Shown: positions 26,660 to 35,450 of the stretch, piece by piece | Position numbering within the stretch: the stretch's first letter is position 1 | Layout of the letters: each line of letters starts with the position of its first letter | Origin: Hyphomicrobiales bacterium | GTDB taxonomy: Bacteria; Pseudomonadota; Alphaproteobacteria; Rhizobiales; OSC116 | Direction of reading: 5' to 3' | DNA: 64,000 nt | Assembly (NCBI GenBank): GCA_002401855.1 | Contig: NVUH01000003.1 | Location: forward strand, 124,001 to 188,000 | The notes under the pieces: model-generated | Databases searched by the model: none | The model's input: only the letters and a program-made list of their open reading frames with translations | What the model was told of the DNA's origin: nothing | Program-made: the position numbers and the translations under genes

Positions 26660-28000
26660 ATGCCAAATAATAGACTGAGTGACGGCATTGTGGCCGAACG
26701 GTTAAATGTGGATGATTATAATCAAAATTTTTCGGACTTGCATGCACCATTAAACAAGCATGAAGCCTTGGTGGCGGCAGACCGCTGTTACTTTTGTTAT
26801 GACGCACCTTGCATGACCGCATGCCCAACCAGCATTGACATTCCGATGTTCATTCGGCAAATTTCAACTGGTAATGATTTAGGCAGTGCCAAGACCATAC
26901 TTGACCAAAATATTATGGGCGGCATGTGCGCCCGTGTGTGCCCAACCGAAACCTTGTGCGAAGAAGTATGTGTGCGTGAAGTGGCAGAAGGCAAGCCAGT
27001 AAAGATTGCCGAACTGCAACGTTATGCAACAGACGCGCAGATGAAAGTCGACTCTCATCCTTACATCCGCGCTGCTTTGAGCGGCAAAAAAATTGCCGTG
27101 GTCGGGGCAGGGCCAACAGGGTTGGCTTGCGCGCATCGCTTGGCAATGTATGGCCATGATGTAACAATTTTTGAAGCGCGCGTCAAAGCTGGCGGGTTGA
27201 ACGAATTTGGCATTGCCTCTTATAAATCTGTCGATAATTTTGCCCAGGCCGAGGTGGATTGGCTGCTGGCGATTGGTGGTATTGAGATAAAATATGGTCA
27301 GAAATTTGGTGAGGGGCTTAGCTTAGCATCATTGAACAATGATTATGACGGCGTTTATTTGGGCGTTGGGCTGGGTGGTGTGAACGCACTACGTTTGGAT
27401 GGCGAAGACAAAGACAATATATTAGACGCGGTCGATTTTATCGCCGATTTACGCCAAGCTGATGATGTGGCAAAATTGCCAATTGGCCGCCGTGTGGTGG
27501 TGATTGGTGGTGGTATGACTGCCGTTGACGCGGCGGTACAATCTAAATTATTAGGCGCGGATGAAGTGACCATGGTTTACCGGCGCGGCAAAGACAATAT
27601 GAGTGCATCCGAATTTGAGCAAGATTTAGCCACTAGCAAAGGTGTGCGGCTGATATATAATGCTGCCCCTGTGGCGATTGGCGGCAATGGCAAGGCCGAA
27701 GACATAACTTTTGCATTTACTGAAACTGTTGATGGCAAGCTGCTAATGAAAGATGAGACTTTCACGCTTGCAGCTGACCAAATATTCAAAGCCATTGGCC
27801 AAAAACTCGACATTAGCAATGATCGATTGGATATTGAATGGGGTAAAATAAAAGTCAATGAAGTTGGCCGCACCTCGCTTGATGGTGTGTGGGCAGGTGG
27901 CGATTGCGCTACGGGCGGTGATGATTTGACTGTGACCGCTGTCGCCGAAGGCCGCGATGCTGCCGAGGACATAAATAGCGTTTTAAGAGGTGGATCATGA
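26660..28000 (+). CDS. preT: NAD-dependent dihydropyrimidine dehydrogenase, PreT subunit
   Basis: 446 residues of the glutamate-synthase-small-subunit type. The N-terminal part binds two 4Fe-4S clusters through Cys 43, 46, 51, 55 and 90, 94, 100, 104 (CYFCYDAPCMTACP and GGMCARVCPTETLCEEVC). The rest is a two-dinucleotide-binding reductase: VVGAGPTGLACAHRLA for FAD and VVIGGGMTAVDAAVQSKLLG for NAD(P). With PreA it reduces uracil/thymine to the dihydro forms, the first step of the reductive pathway. ATG 26660 follows gggaggg; three upstream in-frame ATGs are worse placed. It overlaps the next gene by 4 bases. Confidence 0.93.
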   Translation: MPNNRLSDGIVAERLNVDDYNQNFSDLHAPLNKHEALVAADRCYFCYDAPCMTACPTSIDIPMFIRQISTGNDLGSAKTILDQNIMGGMCARVCPTETLCEEVCVREVAEGKPVKIAELQRYATDAQMKVDSHPYIRAALSGKKIAVVGAGPTGLACAHRLAMYGHDVTIFEARVKAGGLNEFGIASYKSVDNFAQAEVDWLLAIGGIEIKYGQKFGEGLSLASLNNDYDGVYLGVGLGGVNALRLDGEDKDNILDAVDFIADLRQADDVAKLPIGRRVVVIGGGMTAVDAAVQSKLLGADEVTMVYRRGKDNMSASEFEQDLATSKGVRLIYNAAPVAIGGNGKAEDITFAFTETVDGKLLMKDETFTLAADQIFKAIGQKLDISNDRLDIEWGKIKVNEVGRTSLDGVWAGGDCATGGDDLTVTAVAEGRDAAEDINSVLRGGS

Positions 28001-28380
28001 CCATCAATCGAATTAATTTCACCTCCATTCCTGTTGAAAATCAAGACCGTGCTTTGGTGTTTTATACCGAAATTTTAGGTTTTGAAGTGGTGGTCGACGC
28101 GCCTTACGCCGAAGATTGGCGTTGGATATTTGTGGCGTTAAAAGGCGCTGAAACGCGGCTGCAATTTGCCCGCAAAGGCGAGATAACATTTAATGACGTG
28201 CCTGCATTGGTGCTGACTTGTGACGACATAGATGAAGAATGTATGCGACTGAAAGCCGCGGGGGTGGAGATTGTCAACGGCCCAGATGATACGCCTTGGG
28301 CGGCAGAAACCCGTTGGGCGATGATTAAAGACACCGAAGATAATTTAATACTCATTGAATCACTTAAGAAGGAGGCTTAA
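27997..28380 (+). CDS. VOC family protein inserted between preT and preA
   Basis: 127 residues: RINFTSIPVENQDRALVFYTEILGF, FVALKGAETRLQFARKG, PALVLTCDDIDEECMRLKAAG and IKDTEDNLILIE show the vicinal-oxygen-chelate fold of glyoxalase/bleomycin-resistance type. The usual first metal His is replaced (NFTSIPV), so metal binding may be altered. ATG overlaps the preT stop, and its own stop abuts the preA start, so the three are translationally coupled. That implies a function tied to dihydropyrimidine dehydrogenase or its products; none is known to me. Confidence 0.85.
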   Translation: MTINRINFTSIPVENQDRALVFYTEILGFEVVVDAPYAEDWRWIFVALKGAETRLQFARKGEITFNDVPALVLTCDDIDEECMRLKAAGVEIVNGPDDTPWAAETRWAMIKDTEDNLILIESLKKEA

Positions 28381-29697
28381 ATGGCTGACCTAAGATCTAA
28401 TTTTATCGGCATTAAATCTCCCAATCCATTTTGGTTGGCATCTGCACCGCCGACGGATAAAGAATATAATGTAAGGCGAGCATTTGAAGCCGGTTGGGGC
28501 GGCGTGGTTTGGAAAACGCTTGGTGAAGCTGGGCCACCTGTAGTGAATGTGAATGGTCCAAGATATGGCGCTATATGGGGTGCTGATCGGCGCTTGTTGG
28601 GGCTTAATAATATTGAGCTCATCACCGACCGTCCGCTCGAAGTGAATTTACGCGAGATTAAAGCCGTCAAGAAGGATTATCCTGACCGTGCAGTGGTTGT
28701 ATCGCTGATGGTGCCTTGTGAGAAAGAGCCGTGGAAAGCAATTTTGCCTTTGGTAGAAGAAACAGGCGCTGACGGTGTAGAACTTAACTTTGGTTGCCCA
28801 CATGGTATGGCTGAACGTGGCATGGGTTCTGCCGTGGGGCAGGTGCCTGAATATATTGAAATGGTAACGCGCTGGGTGAAAAAATACACCCGTATGCCCT
28901 GCATTGTAAAACTGACGCCTAACATTACTGATGTTAATTTACCCGCACAGGCTGCCATGCGTGGCGGTGCTGACGCGGTGAGTTTGATCAATACCATCAA
29001 CTCTATTATCTCGGTGAATCTAGACACATTTGTGCCAGAACCTACCATTGATGGCTTTGGCGCGCATGGGGGCTATTGTGGCCCCGCGGTGAAACCGATC
29101 GCGTTGAATATGGTCGCCGAAATTGCCCGCAATGCGGCGACTTCTGGCATGCCAATATCCGGCATTGGCGGGATTAGCAATTGGCGCGATGCAGCTGAAT
29201 TTATGGCTTTGGGCGCAGGCAATGTGCAAGTTTGCACCGCAGCGATGACTTATGGTTTTCATATCGTTGAAGAAATGACAACGGGTTTGAGCCAGTGGAT
29301 GGATGAGCAAGGCCATACCAGCATTGATGACATTGTTGGCCGTGCTGTGCCAAAAGCCAAAAATTGGCAAGATCTGAATTTGAATTACATTGCCAAAGCC
29401 AAAATTGACCAAGATGCCTGTATTAAATGTGGCCGTTGTTATGCGGCATGTGAAGATACATCGCATCAAGCGATTTTCGATATGATTGATGGTGAGCGCG
29501 GGTTTGAAGTGAATGATGCTGAATGTGTGGCTTGTAACTTATGTGCGGTTGTTTGCCCTGTTGAGGATTGCATCACGCTTGATGCCTTACCTGTCGGCGC
29601 GATGGATGAACGCACAGGCAAAGTGGTTGAAGCAGATTATGCCAATTGGACGACCCATCCGAATAACCCGATGGCCAACGCCGAGCCAGCTGAATGA
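28381..29697 (+). CDS. preA: NAD-dependent dihydropyrimidine dehydrogenase, PreA subunit
   Basis: 438 residues. An FMN-binding TIM barrel of the dihydroorotate dehydrogenase type (GIKSPNPFWLASAPPTDKEY, GVELNFGCPHGMAERGMGSA, CIVKLTPNITDV, GIGGISNWRDAAEFMALGAG) is followed by a C-terminal double 4Fe-4S ferredoxin domain, CIKCGRCYAAC near residue 347 and CVACNLCAVVCPVEDC near 382. It holds the pyrimidine-reducing site and gets electrons from PreT. The ATG immediately follows the VOC stop codon. Confidence 0.95.
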   Translation: MADLRSNFIGIKSPNPFWLASAPPTDKEYNVRRAFEAGWGGVVWKTLGEAGPPVVNVNGPRYGAIWGADRRLLGLNNIELITDRPLEVNLREIKAVKKDYPDRAVVVSLMVPCEKEPWKAILPLVEETGADGVELNFGCPHGMAERGMGSAVGQVPEYIEMVTRWVKKYTRMPCIVKLTPNITDVNLPAQAAMRGGADAVSLINTINSIISVNLDTFVPEPTIDGFGAHGGYCGPAVKPIALNMVAEIARNAATSGMPISGIGGISNWRDAAEFMALGAGNVQVCTAAMTYGFHIVEEMTTGLSQWMDEQGHTSIDDIVGRAVPKAKNWQDLNLNYIAKAKIDQDACIKCGRCYAACEDTSHQAIFDMIDGERGFEVNDAECVACNLCAVVCPVEDCITLDALPVGAMDERTGKVVEADYANWTTHPNNPMANAEPAE

Positions 29698-29735
29698 TGA
29701 GATGATTTTGATCATCCCATCAATATCACAAACTC

Positions 29736-29768
29736 ACTCATCAAATTAAGTTGATTGATTTGATGAGT
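29736..29768. repeat. 11-bp inverted repeat after preA
   Basis: actcatcaaat (29736-29746) pairs perfectly with atttgatgagt (29758-29768), 11-nt loop. No T run follows; probably an mRNA 3'-end or attenuating hairpin of the preT-preA transcript. Confidence 0.55.
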
Positions 29769-29812
29769 CATTCGCTGTAAATTCTCTACCATATAATGGT
29801 GGAGTGTTTGTT

Positions 29813-30160
29813 ATGAGCGTTCAAAAACCCAATGGGTTGAATATTTTATTGGTGGTAGTTTTTATTCTGGCATTTATGTTTGTCAAGAGTTTGAACAATA
29901 ACAACTTGATGCCTGATATGGGGCTTTCGGTTGATTTGCAAATAGAAGTAGTGGATATCATTGCCATTACACGACCGAGGCTAGCTTATATAATCGTGCC
30001 TTATGATGAATATACAGGTGCGGTTGGTGCAACGCCATTTGAGCAAGTCTACCAAGAATATGACAGTTGTTTGGTGGCGCTTTTTGAAAAAAGGACAACC
30101 ATGGCAGCCTTTAAAGTTCAATATACAATGAGCATTAAATGCGATAGGCCTTCAATATAA
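29813..30160 (+). CDS. Hypothetical single-pass membrane protein
   Basis: 115 residues, not recognised. The N-terminal helix NILLVVVFILAFMFVKSL (about 9-26) is followed by a soluble domain of about 85 residues with alternating hydrophobic stretches (SVDLQIEVVDIIAI, LAYIIVPYDEY). It has Cys residues late in the chain (YDSCLVAL, SIKCDRPS) that could pair if the domain is periplasmic. ATG 29813 has ggtggag upstream. It lies between preA and a DMT-family transporter; no functional link is visible. Confidence 0.65.
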   Translation: MSVQKPNGLNILLVVVFILAFMFVKSLNNNNLMPDMGLSVDLQIEVVDIIAITRPRLAYIIVPYDEYTGAVGATPFEQVYQEYDSCLVALFEKRTTMAAFKVQYTMSIKCDRPSI

Positions 30161-30194
30161 TGGCCTTCAATCTGATAAGTTAAGCAACTAGTTT

Positions 30195-31103
30195 ATGACA
30201 AATTCTCAAATGCGCGGGCATATTGCCATGCTTACATTTTCCATTCTAGTGGCAGGCTCATTTATATTTGGTGTGCGGGTGGCCAATTTGGCCGAGCCAG
30301 CGGCGATTAACTCGGCGCGTTTTATCATCGCTGCGCTGTTAATCGCTGTTTATTTGTGGTTCAACCCCACTATAAAAATGGTCGATTTTGCGCCATTGAA
30401 AATTGCGCCTTGGCGTTATCTCGTTCTAGCAACCGTGTTTAGCGCCTATTTTATATTTATGTTTGAAGGCTTAAAAACCGCAGCCGCCGTTTCGTCATCG
30501 GTCATATTCACCCTCATGCCGATTATGACCGCTTTTTTTGGTTATATTATTTTGCGCCAAGTGATCACCAAACGCATGGCATTGGCTCTGCTAATTGGCG
30601 CGATCGGCGCGATATGGGTGGTGTTCAGAGCAGATATTTCGAACCTAGTAGCCTTTAACATTGGCAGGGGTGAGATGATTTATCTTTTCGGTTGTATATT
30701 TCATGCCATGTTTATTCCGCTATCTCGCAAATATAATTGTGGTGAAAAACCCATCGTGTCGACTTTAACCATATTAGTCGTGGGAGGGGTGATTATGGCC
30801 ATTTTTGGATATGAAGATTTGCTTGCGGTTGATTGGCTTAATATGCCGCTAATGTTTTGGATTGGCTTGCTATATTTGGGAATTTTTTCGAGCGCAGTGA
30901 CATTCTTCTTAATTCAATATGCCGCGCTGGCATTGCCAAGCGGAAAAGTGATGGCCTATAATTTTTTAACCCCTGTTTGGGTGATTTTGGTTGAAGTCTC
31001 AATGGGGCAGGGCTGGCCGCCTCTATTGATATCCGCAGGCATTGTCATGGCGATTATTGCTTTGATAATGTTGTTAAAGGATGAGCAGAAAATACCTGTT
31101 TAA
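30195..31103 (+). CDS. EamA/DMT superfamily transporter
   Basis: 302 residues with about ten helices in two EamA repeats. The first spans roughly 10-145 with AINSARFIIAALLIAVYLW and AAAVSSSVIFTLMPIMTAFFGYI; the second spans roughly 160-295 with AVTFFLIQYAALALPSGKVMAYNFLTPVWVI. Such carriers export or import amino acids, nucleobases or other metabolites. Its position inside the pyrimidine locus, tail to tail with and overlapping the tandem RutR gene, makes export of a pathway metabolite possible, but this is inference. Confidence 0.88.
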   Translation: MTNSQMRGHIAMLTFSILVAGSFIFGVRVANLAEPAAINSARFIIAALLIAVYLWFNPTIKMVDFAPLKIAPWRYLVLATVFSAYFIFMFEGLKTAAAVSSSVIFTLMPIMTAFFGYIILRQVITKRMALALLIGAIGAIWVVFRADISNLVAFNIGRGEMIYLFGCIFHAMFIPLSRKYNCGEKPIVSTLTILVVGGVIMAIFGYEDLLAVDWLNMPLMFWIGLLYLGIFSSAVTFFLIQYAALALPSGKVMAYNFLTPVWVILVEVSMGQGWPPLLISAGIVMAIIALIMLLKDEQKIPV

Positions 31104-32377
31104 GCCTTAAGCGCTGTTGTAAACAATTGCTCAAGAAATCTTGCCGCGCCTTGATAGCGATCGGCACTGTTTGCCCCCATTAAGGCACAAATTTGGGCAT
31201 CAAAATCGGCATAATGTTGTGTGGTTGACCAAATGGCGAAGATGAGATGATATGGGTCTATTGGGGTGATTTTGCCAGCTTCGCACCAAGATTTGATTAA
31301 TGCGGCTTTTTGATCGACCAACAATTTGAGCTCGCCGCCAATGAGTGCATTAATATGCGGTGCGCCGTGCAGAATCTCGTTGGCAAATAAGCGACTTTCA
31401 CGTGGGAAATCGCGCGACATTTGTAATTTGCGTTCTATATAAGCCAGTATTTCATCTATCGGCTCACCATCCTCATTGAGTTGCTGCAAGGGTTTAAGCC
31501 ATGTGGCGAGTAGCCGCTCTAACAGCTGAGAATGGATCGCCTCTTTGCTATCAAAATAGTAGAGAATATTGGGTTTAGACATATCGGCTTGCAGGGCGAT
31601 TTGATCGATGGTCGCGCCCCTAAAACCAAAATTAGAGAAAACCTCTAACGCGGCAGCAAGAATTTGCTCGGTTTTTTGGCGTTGGATGCGGGTTTTAAGC
31701 TCTGGCCTGGCGGGTTTGAGGTTGACAGAACGTGCGCCGACCCCGCCTAAGATGATTTTTTTCACATCGCGGCTGGCATCTGCCCATTGTTGATCGCTCA
31801 ACGGTTTGTTACCATTTAACGTTTGGATTTGGTGATTAAAATCGGCATAATGCTGCGTGGTCGCCCAAATCATATACAGCAGATGTTTCGGCTCAATCGG
31901 GTCGAGCAGGCCTTCGTTTATCCACGTTTGGATGTTGGCTTCGCGGGCTTTTGTCCACTGGGTTAAATTATTTTCGAGGTAATCTTGAATGATCGGCGCG
32001 CCATGCATCACCTCATTTGCCCAGACTTTAGAGCTATAGGGGTGGCTGCGGGCGAGTGCCATTTTCTCATCTATATAACGCGATAAAGCATCAACTGGAT
32101 TGGCATTGTCTTCGAACGCATCGGCAGCACTGAGCCAAATTTCAAAAATATTTTCGACAATCTTTTGATATAAATCTAATTTTGTTGGGTAGTAATAGTG
32201 TAGATTTGCTTTGGGGATGCCTGCCAGTTCGGCAATCATTTTTGTGGTGGCACCACGAAAACCATATTCAGCAAATACTTGTTCGGCTGCCCGCAATATG
32301 GTTTTTTGGTTTTCTTGGCGTATATCGGCCTTGCTATTATTTTTTAGCCGCGTATGATTTGCATTATTTGAAGACAT
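31100..32377 (-). CDS. Tandem RutR/TetR regulator: two complete units in one chain
   Basis: 425 residues made of two full TetR/RutR modules. Matching landmarks are exactly 212 residues apart with no gaps: YGFRGAT at 38 and FGFRGAT at 250; HGAP at 125 and 337; WATTQHYADF at 171 and WSTTQHYADF at 383. Each unit has its own helix-turn-helix (about 44-66 and 256-278) and a RutR-type ligand domain; the second unit is closer to E. coli RutR. Ordinary RutR is about 212 residues, a dimer that senses uracil/thymine. One chain here could act as a covalent dimer. It is divergent from the beta-alanine aminotransferase gene with a RutR site between, so autoregulation and control of the pyrimidine genes are likely. 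Confidence 0.9.
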   Translation of the reverse strand: MSSNNANHTRLKNNSKADIRQENQKTILRAAEQVFAEYGFRGATTKMIAELAGIPKANLHYYYPTKLDLYQKIVENIFEIWLSAADAFEDNANPVDALSRYIDEKMALARSHPYSSKVWANEVMHGAPIIQDYLENNLTQWTKAREANIQTWINEGLLDPIEPKHLLYMIWATTQHYADFNHQIQTLNGNKPLSDQQWADASRDVKKIILGGVGARSVNLKPARPELKTRIQRQKTEQILAAALEVFSNFGFRGATIDQIALQADMSKPNILYYFDSKEAIHSQLLERLLATWLKPLQQLNEDGEPIDEILAYIERKLQMSRDFPRESRLFANEILHGAPHINALIGGELKLLVDQKAALIKSWCEAGKITPIDPYHLIFAIWSTTQHYADFDAQICALMGANSADRYQGAARFLEQLFTTALKA

Positions 32378-32464
32378 ATATTCTGCTTAACCCCTAGATA
32401 TTTATATTATAATAAAGGTTTGTGGGGTTTTTTCAACTTATGGATTAGCCAATGATATTTCATC

Positions 32465-32480
32465 TTGACCGTCTGGTCAA
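32465..32480. promoter_or_regulatory. RutR operator
   Basis: TTGACCGTCTGGTCAA matches 13 of 14 defined bases of the RutR consensus TTGACCANNTGGTCAA. It lies between the divergent tandem-RutR gene and the aminotransferase gene. Confidence 0.85.
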
Positions 32481-32542
32481 CAATGATATAGTTGGAATAA
32501 TTATAAAGTAAGCTGACATATGTAAACTAGGGAGGTTTCGCA

Positions 32543-33871
32543 ATGTCCGAAACAAACAATGCCATACCAAATGATTTAAGCGCTTTTTGGATGCCTTTTT
32601 CTAACAATCGCCAATATAAAAAGAACCCGCGGATGTTTGTCGGCGCAAAAGACATGCATTTCACCACATCTGATGGCAAGCAGGTCTTAGATGGCACTGC
32701 AGGCCTATGGTGTGTAAATGCCGGCCATTGCCGCCCATTGATTACTGAAGCAATACAGAAGCAAGCCGCTGAACTTGATTATGCGCCTGCGTTTCAGCTT
32801 GGCCACCCCAAAGCGTTTGAACTTGCCAACCGCATTGTTGAGCTTTCGCCTGATGGTATGGATCATGTATTTTACACCAACTCTGGTTCTGAATCGGTCG
32901 AAACTGCACTTAAAATTGCGCTGGCTTACCAAAAAACCATTGGCCAAGGCAGCCGCACACGCTTAATTGGCCGTGAACGCGGTTATCATGGCGTGAATTT
33001 TGGCGGCATTAGCGTTGGCGGTATTGTGCCTAACCGTAAGATGTTTGGCACATTGCTGGCGGGTGTTGACCATATGCCGCACACTCATTTGCCAGAATTG
33101 AATAATTTTGTAAAAGGCGAGCCGCAACACGGAGCTTACCTTGCCGATGAGCTAGAGCGCATTGTGGCTTTGCATGATGCATCGACCATTGCGGCGGTGA
33201 TTGTGGAGCCGGTAGCAGGTTCTACAGGTGTGTTGATTCCGCCTAAAGGTTATTTGCAGCGCTTGCGTGATGTATGTACCAAACACGGTATTTTGCTAAT
33301 ATTTGATGAAGTGATCACAGGCTTTGGCCGCATGGGCAGTAAATTTGCTGCTGATTATTATGGCGTGACGCCTGATATTATCACCACTGCCAAAGGCTTG
33401 ACCAATGGTGTGATACCGATGGGTGCGGTGATTGTTAAAAATGAAATTCATGATGCCTTTATGACGGGTCCTGAGGAAATGATTGAATTTTTCCACGGCT
33501 ATACCTATTCGGGCAACCCGATCGCTTCAGCGGCTGCTTTGGCAACGCTTGAAACCTATAAGCAAGAAAGCCTGTTTGAACGGGCGGCTGAACTGGCTCC
33601 TTATTGGCAAGATGCTTTGCATAGTCTAAAAGACGCACAATATGTGATTGATGTGCGTAACATTGGGTTGATTGGGGCGATTGAGCTGGAGCCGATTGCT
33701 GGCAAACCGACCAAACGGGCATTTTCGGCGTTTAACAGGGCGTTTGACAAAGGGCTGTTGGTTCGCACCACGGGTGACATTATTGCTTTATCGCCACCAT
33801 TGATCGTCAGCAAAGGCCAGATTGATGAGATTGTAGATAAAATACGTGAAACATTGAATGAGATTGATTAA
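32543..33871 (+). CDS. Omega-amino acid (beta-alanine)-pyruvate aminotransferase
   Basis: 442-residue class III PLP aminotransferase. It has FWMPFSNNRQYKKNPRMFVGA at the N-terminus, the substrate loop DGTAGLWCVNAGHCRP, FYTNSGSESVETALKIAL, YHGVNFGG, IFDEVITGFGRMG, and PLP-lysine 284 in TTAKGLTNGVIPMGAVIV. Sequence features match beta-alanine:pyruvate transaminases, which turn beta-alanine into malonate semialdehyde (or 3-aminoisobutyrate into methylmalonate semialdehyde). It is the first gene of the long plus-strand pyrimidine operon, with gggaggt before the ATG and a RutR operator upstream. Confidence 0.93.
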   Translation: MSETNNAIPNDLSAFWMPFSNNRQYKKNPRMFVGAKDMHFTTSDGKQVLDGTAGLWCVNAGHCRPLITEAIQKQAAELDYAPAFQLGHPKAFELANRIVELSPDGMDHVFYTNSGSESVETALKIALAYQKTIGQGSRTRLIGRERGYHGVNFGGISVGGIVPNRKMFGTLLAGVDHMPHTHLPELNNFVKGEPQHGAYLADELERIVALHDASTIAAVIVEPVAGSTGVLIPPKGYLQRLRDVCTKHGILLIFDEVITGFGRMGSKFAADYYGVTPDIITTAKGLTNGVIPMGAVIVKNEIHDAFMTGPEEMIEFFHGYTYSGNPIASAAALATLETYKQESLFERAAELAPYWQDALHSLKDAQYVIDVRNIGLIGAIELEPIAGKPTKRAFSAFNRAFDKGLLVRTTGDIIALSPPLIVSKGQIDEIVDKIRETLNEID

Positions 33872-33884
33872 AGGAATTGAAATA

Positions 33885-35375
33885 ATGGATGTGATTCAAA
33901 ATGGCATAAATGGCCAGCTTGTAAATTCGAAAACCGATAAATTTGTACCTGTATTTAATCCCGCGACGGGTGAACAATCGGCAAGCCTGCCTATTTCGAC
34001 TGTGGCAGAAGTGAATGAAGCTGTTGAATCAGCCAAAGCGGCGTTTCCTGCTTGGTCAAACTTGCCACCGTTAAAACGTGCAAGCTTTATGTTTAAGTTT
34101 AAGCAATTATTGGATGAAAATGCCGATAACATTGCCCGCGCGATATCTAAAGAACATGGCAAAACCCATGCTGATGCTTTGGGTGAAGTGCAACGCGGCA
34201 TTGAAGTGGTGGATTATGCTTGTGGCATGCCTGGCCTGTTAAAAGGTGAATTTAGCCGCAATGTTGGCCCGCAGATTGATACATTTTCTGACCGCCAAGC
34301 TTTGGGCGTTGTGGCGGGTATCACACCATTTAACTTCCCCGCTATGGTGCCGATGTGGATGTTCCCGATAGCTGTGGCTTGCGGCAATACATTTATCTTA
34401 AAACCATCTGAACGCGACCCATCAGCCCCCATGTTGATTTGGGAATTATTTCAAAAAGCCGGTTTTCCTGCCGGCGTGTTTAACCTTGTACATGGCGATA
34501 AGAGTGCGGTCGATGCTTTGCTTGATCATAAAGATGTTCAGGCCATTAGTTTTGTGGGTTCAACCCCGATTGCTGAATATATTTACACAACGGGCACAGC
34601 CAAAGGCAAACGCGTGCAAGCGTTAGGCGGCGCAAAAAACCACATGGTGATTTTGCCAGATGCTGACATGGATCAAGTGGCGGATGCGCTTATGGGCGCT
34701 GGCTATGGTTCTGCAGGCGAGCGTTGCATGGCGATATCGGTTGCTGTGCCAGTTGGCAAAGACACGGCTGATAAGCTGATTGCCAAGCTAAAACCTAGAG
34801 TTGAATCGCTAAAAATTGGCCCTGCGACCGATGCAGATGCCGAAATGGGCCCGGTGATTACCAAGATGGCGCAAGAGAAAATCAACGGCTATATTGACAG
34901 CGGTGTTAAGCAAGGCGCTAAATTGGTTGTTGATGGTCGCGGATTTAAGTTGCAAGGCTATGAGAATGGGTATTATGTTGGCGGCACGCTGTTTGATAAC
35001 GTCACCACTGAGATGACCATATATAAAGAAGAGATTTTTGGCCCTGTATTGCAGGTCGTTCGTGCTGATGATTATCAGCAGGCGGTCGACATGATTAATG
35101 ATCATGAATATGGCAATGGCACGGCAATCTTTACCCGTGATGGTGATGCCGCACGCGATTTTGCTAACCGTATACAAGTTGGTATGGTGGGCATTAATGT
35201 GCCAATCCCTGTGCCTGTGGCTTACCATAGCTTTGGCGGTTGGAAGCGCTCATTATTTGGCGATCATTCCATTTACGGCCCAGAAGGCATACATTTTTAC
35301 ACCCGCCTTAAAACTGTGACCACTAGATGGCCTACAGGCATTAAAGCAGGAGCGGCGTTTGCGTTTCCAACCTAA
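33885..35375 (+). CDS. mmsA: CoA-acylating (methyl)malonate-semialdehyde dehydrogenase
   Basis: 496-residue aldehyde dehydrogenase superfamily enzyme. AISKEHGKTHADALGEVQRG, GITPFNFPAMVPMWMFPIAV, SFVGSTPIAEYIY, the catalytic Cys 281 in GSAGERCMAISVAV, and the IFTRDGDAARDF and GMVGINVPIPVPV segments are those of MmsA/IolA. It oxidises malonate or methylmalonate semialdehyde to acetyl- or propionyl-CoA, the last step of uracil or thymine carbon breakdown. ATG 33885 follows aaggaattgaaata; the longer frame to 33858 overlaps the aminotransferase. Confidence 0.95.
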   Translation: MDVIQNGINGQLVNSKTDKFVPVFNPATGEQSASLPISTVAEVNEAVESAKAAFPAWSNLPPLKRASFMFKFKQLLDENADNIARAISKEHGKTHADALGEVQRGIEVVDYACGMPGLLKGEFSRNVGPQIDTFSDRQALGVVAGITPFNFPAMVPMWMFPIAVACGNTFILKPSERDPSAPMLIWELFQKAGFPAGVFNLVHGDKSAVDALLDHKDVQAISFVGSTPIAEYIYTTGTAKGKRVQALGGAKNHMVILPDADMDQVADALMGAGYGSAGERCMAISVAVPVGKDTADKLIAKLKPRVESLKIGPATDADAEMGPVITKMAQEKINGYIDSGVKQGAKLVVDGRGFKLQGYENGYYVGGTLFDNVTTEMTIYKEEIFGPVLQVVRADDYQQAVDMINDHEYGNGTAIFTRDGDAARDFANRIQVGMVGINVPIPVPVAYHSFGGWKRSLFGDHSIYGPEGIHFYTRLKTVTTRWPTGIKAGAAFAFPT

Positions 35376-35382
35376 CGGTTGG
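35367..35382 (+). repeat. Hairpin over mmsA stop codon
   Basis: ccaacc-taac-ggttgg: a 6-bp perfect stem whose loop contains the TAA stop of mmsA. It may slow RNA decay or partly terminate. Confidence 0.5.
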
Positions 35383-35390
35383 TTAAGCAG

Positions 35391-35437
35391 CACCTTCGTC
35401 AGTCGGGGGACTTGACGAAGGTGTCTGCAGTTTTTTC
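35391..35437 (+). terminator. Attenuator-like hairpin between mmsA and the amidohydrolase gene
   Basis: The perfect 11-bp stem caccttcgtca/tgacgaaggtg (35391-35401 with 35413-35423) is followed 7 bases later by a six-T run, then directly by the ribosome site of the next gene. Partial termination could set the ratio of upstream to downstream enzymes. Confidence 0.6.
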
Positions 35438-35450
35438 TCGGGAGGAATAT

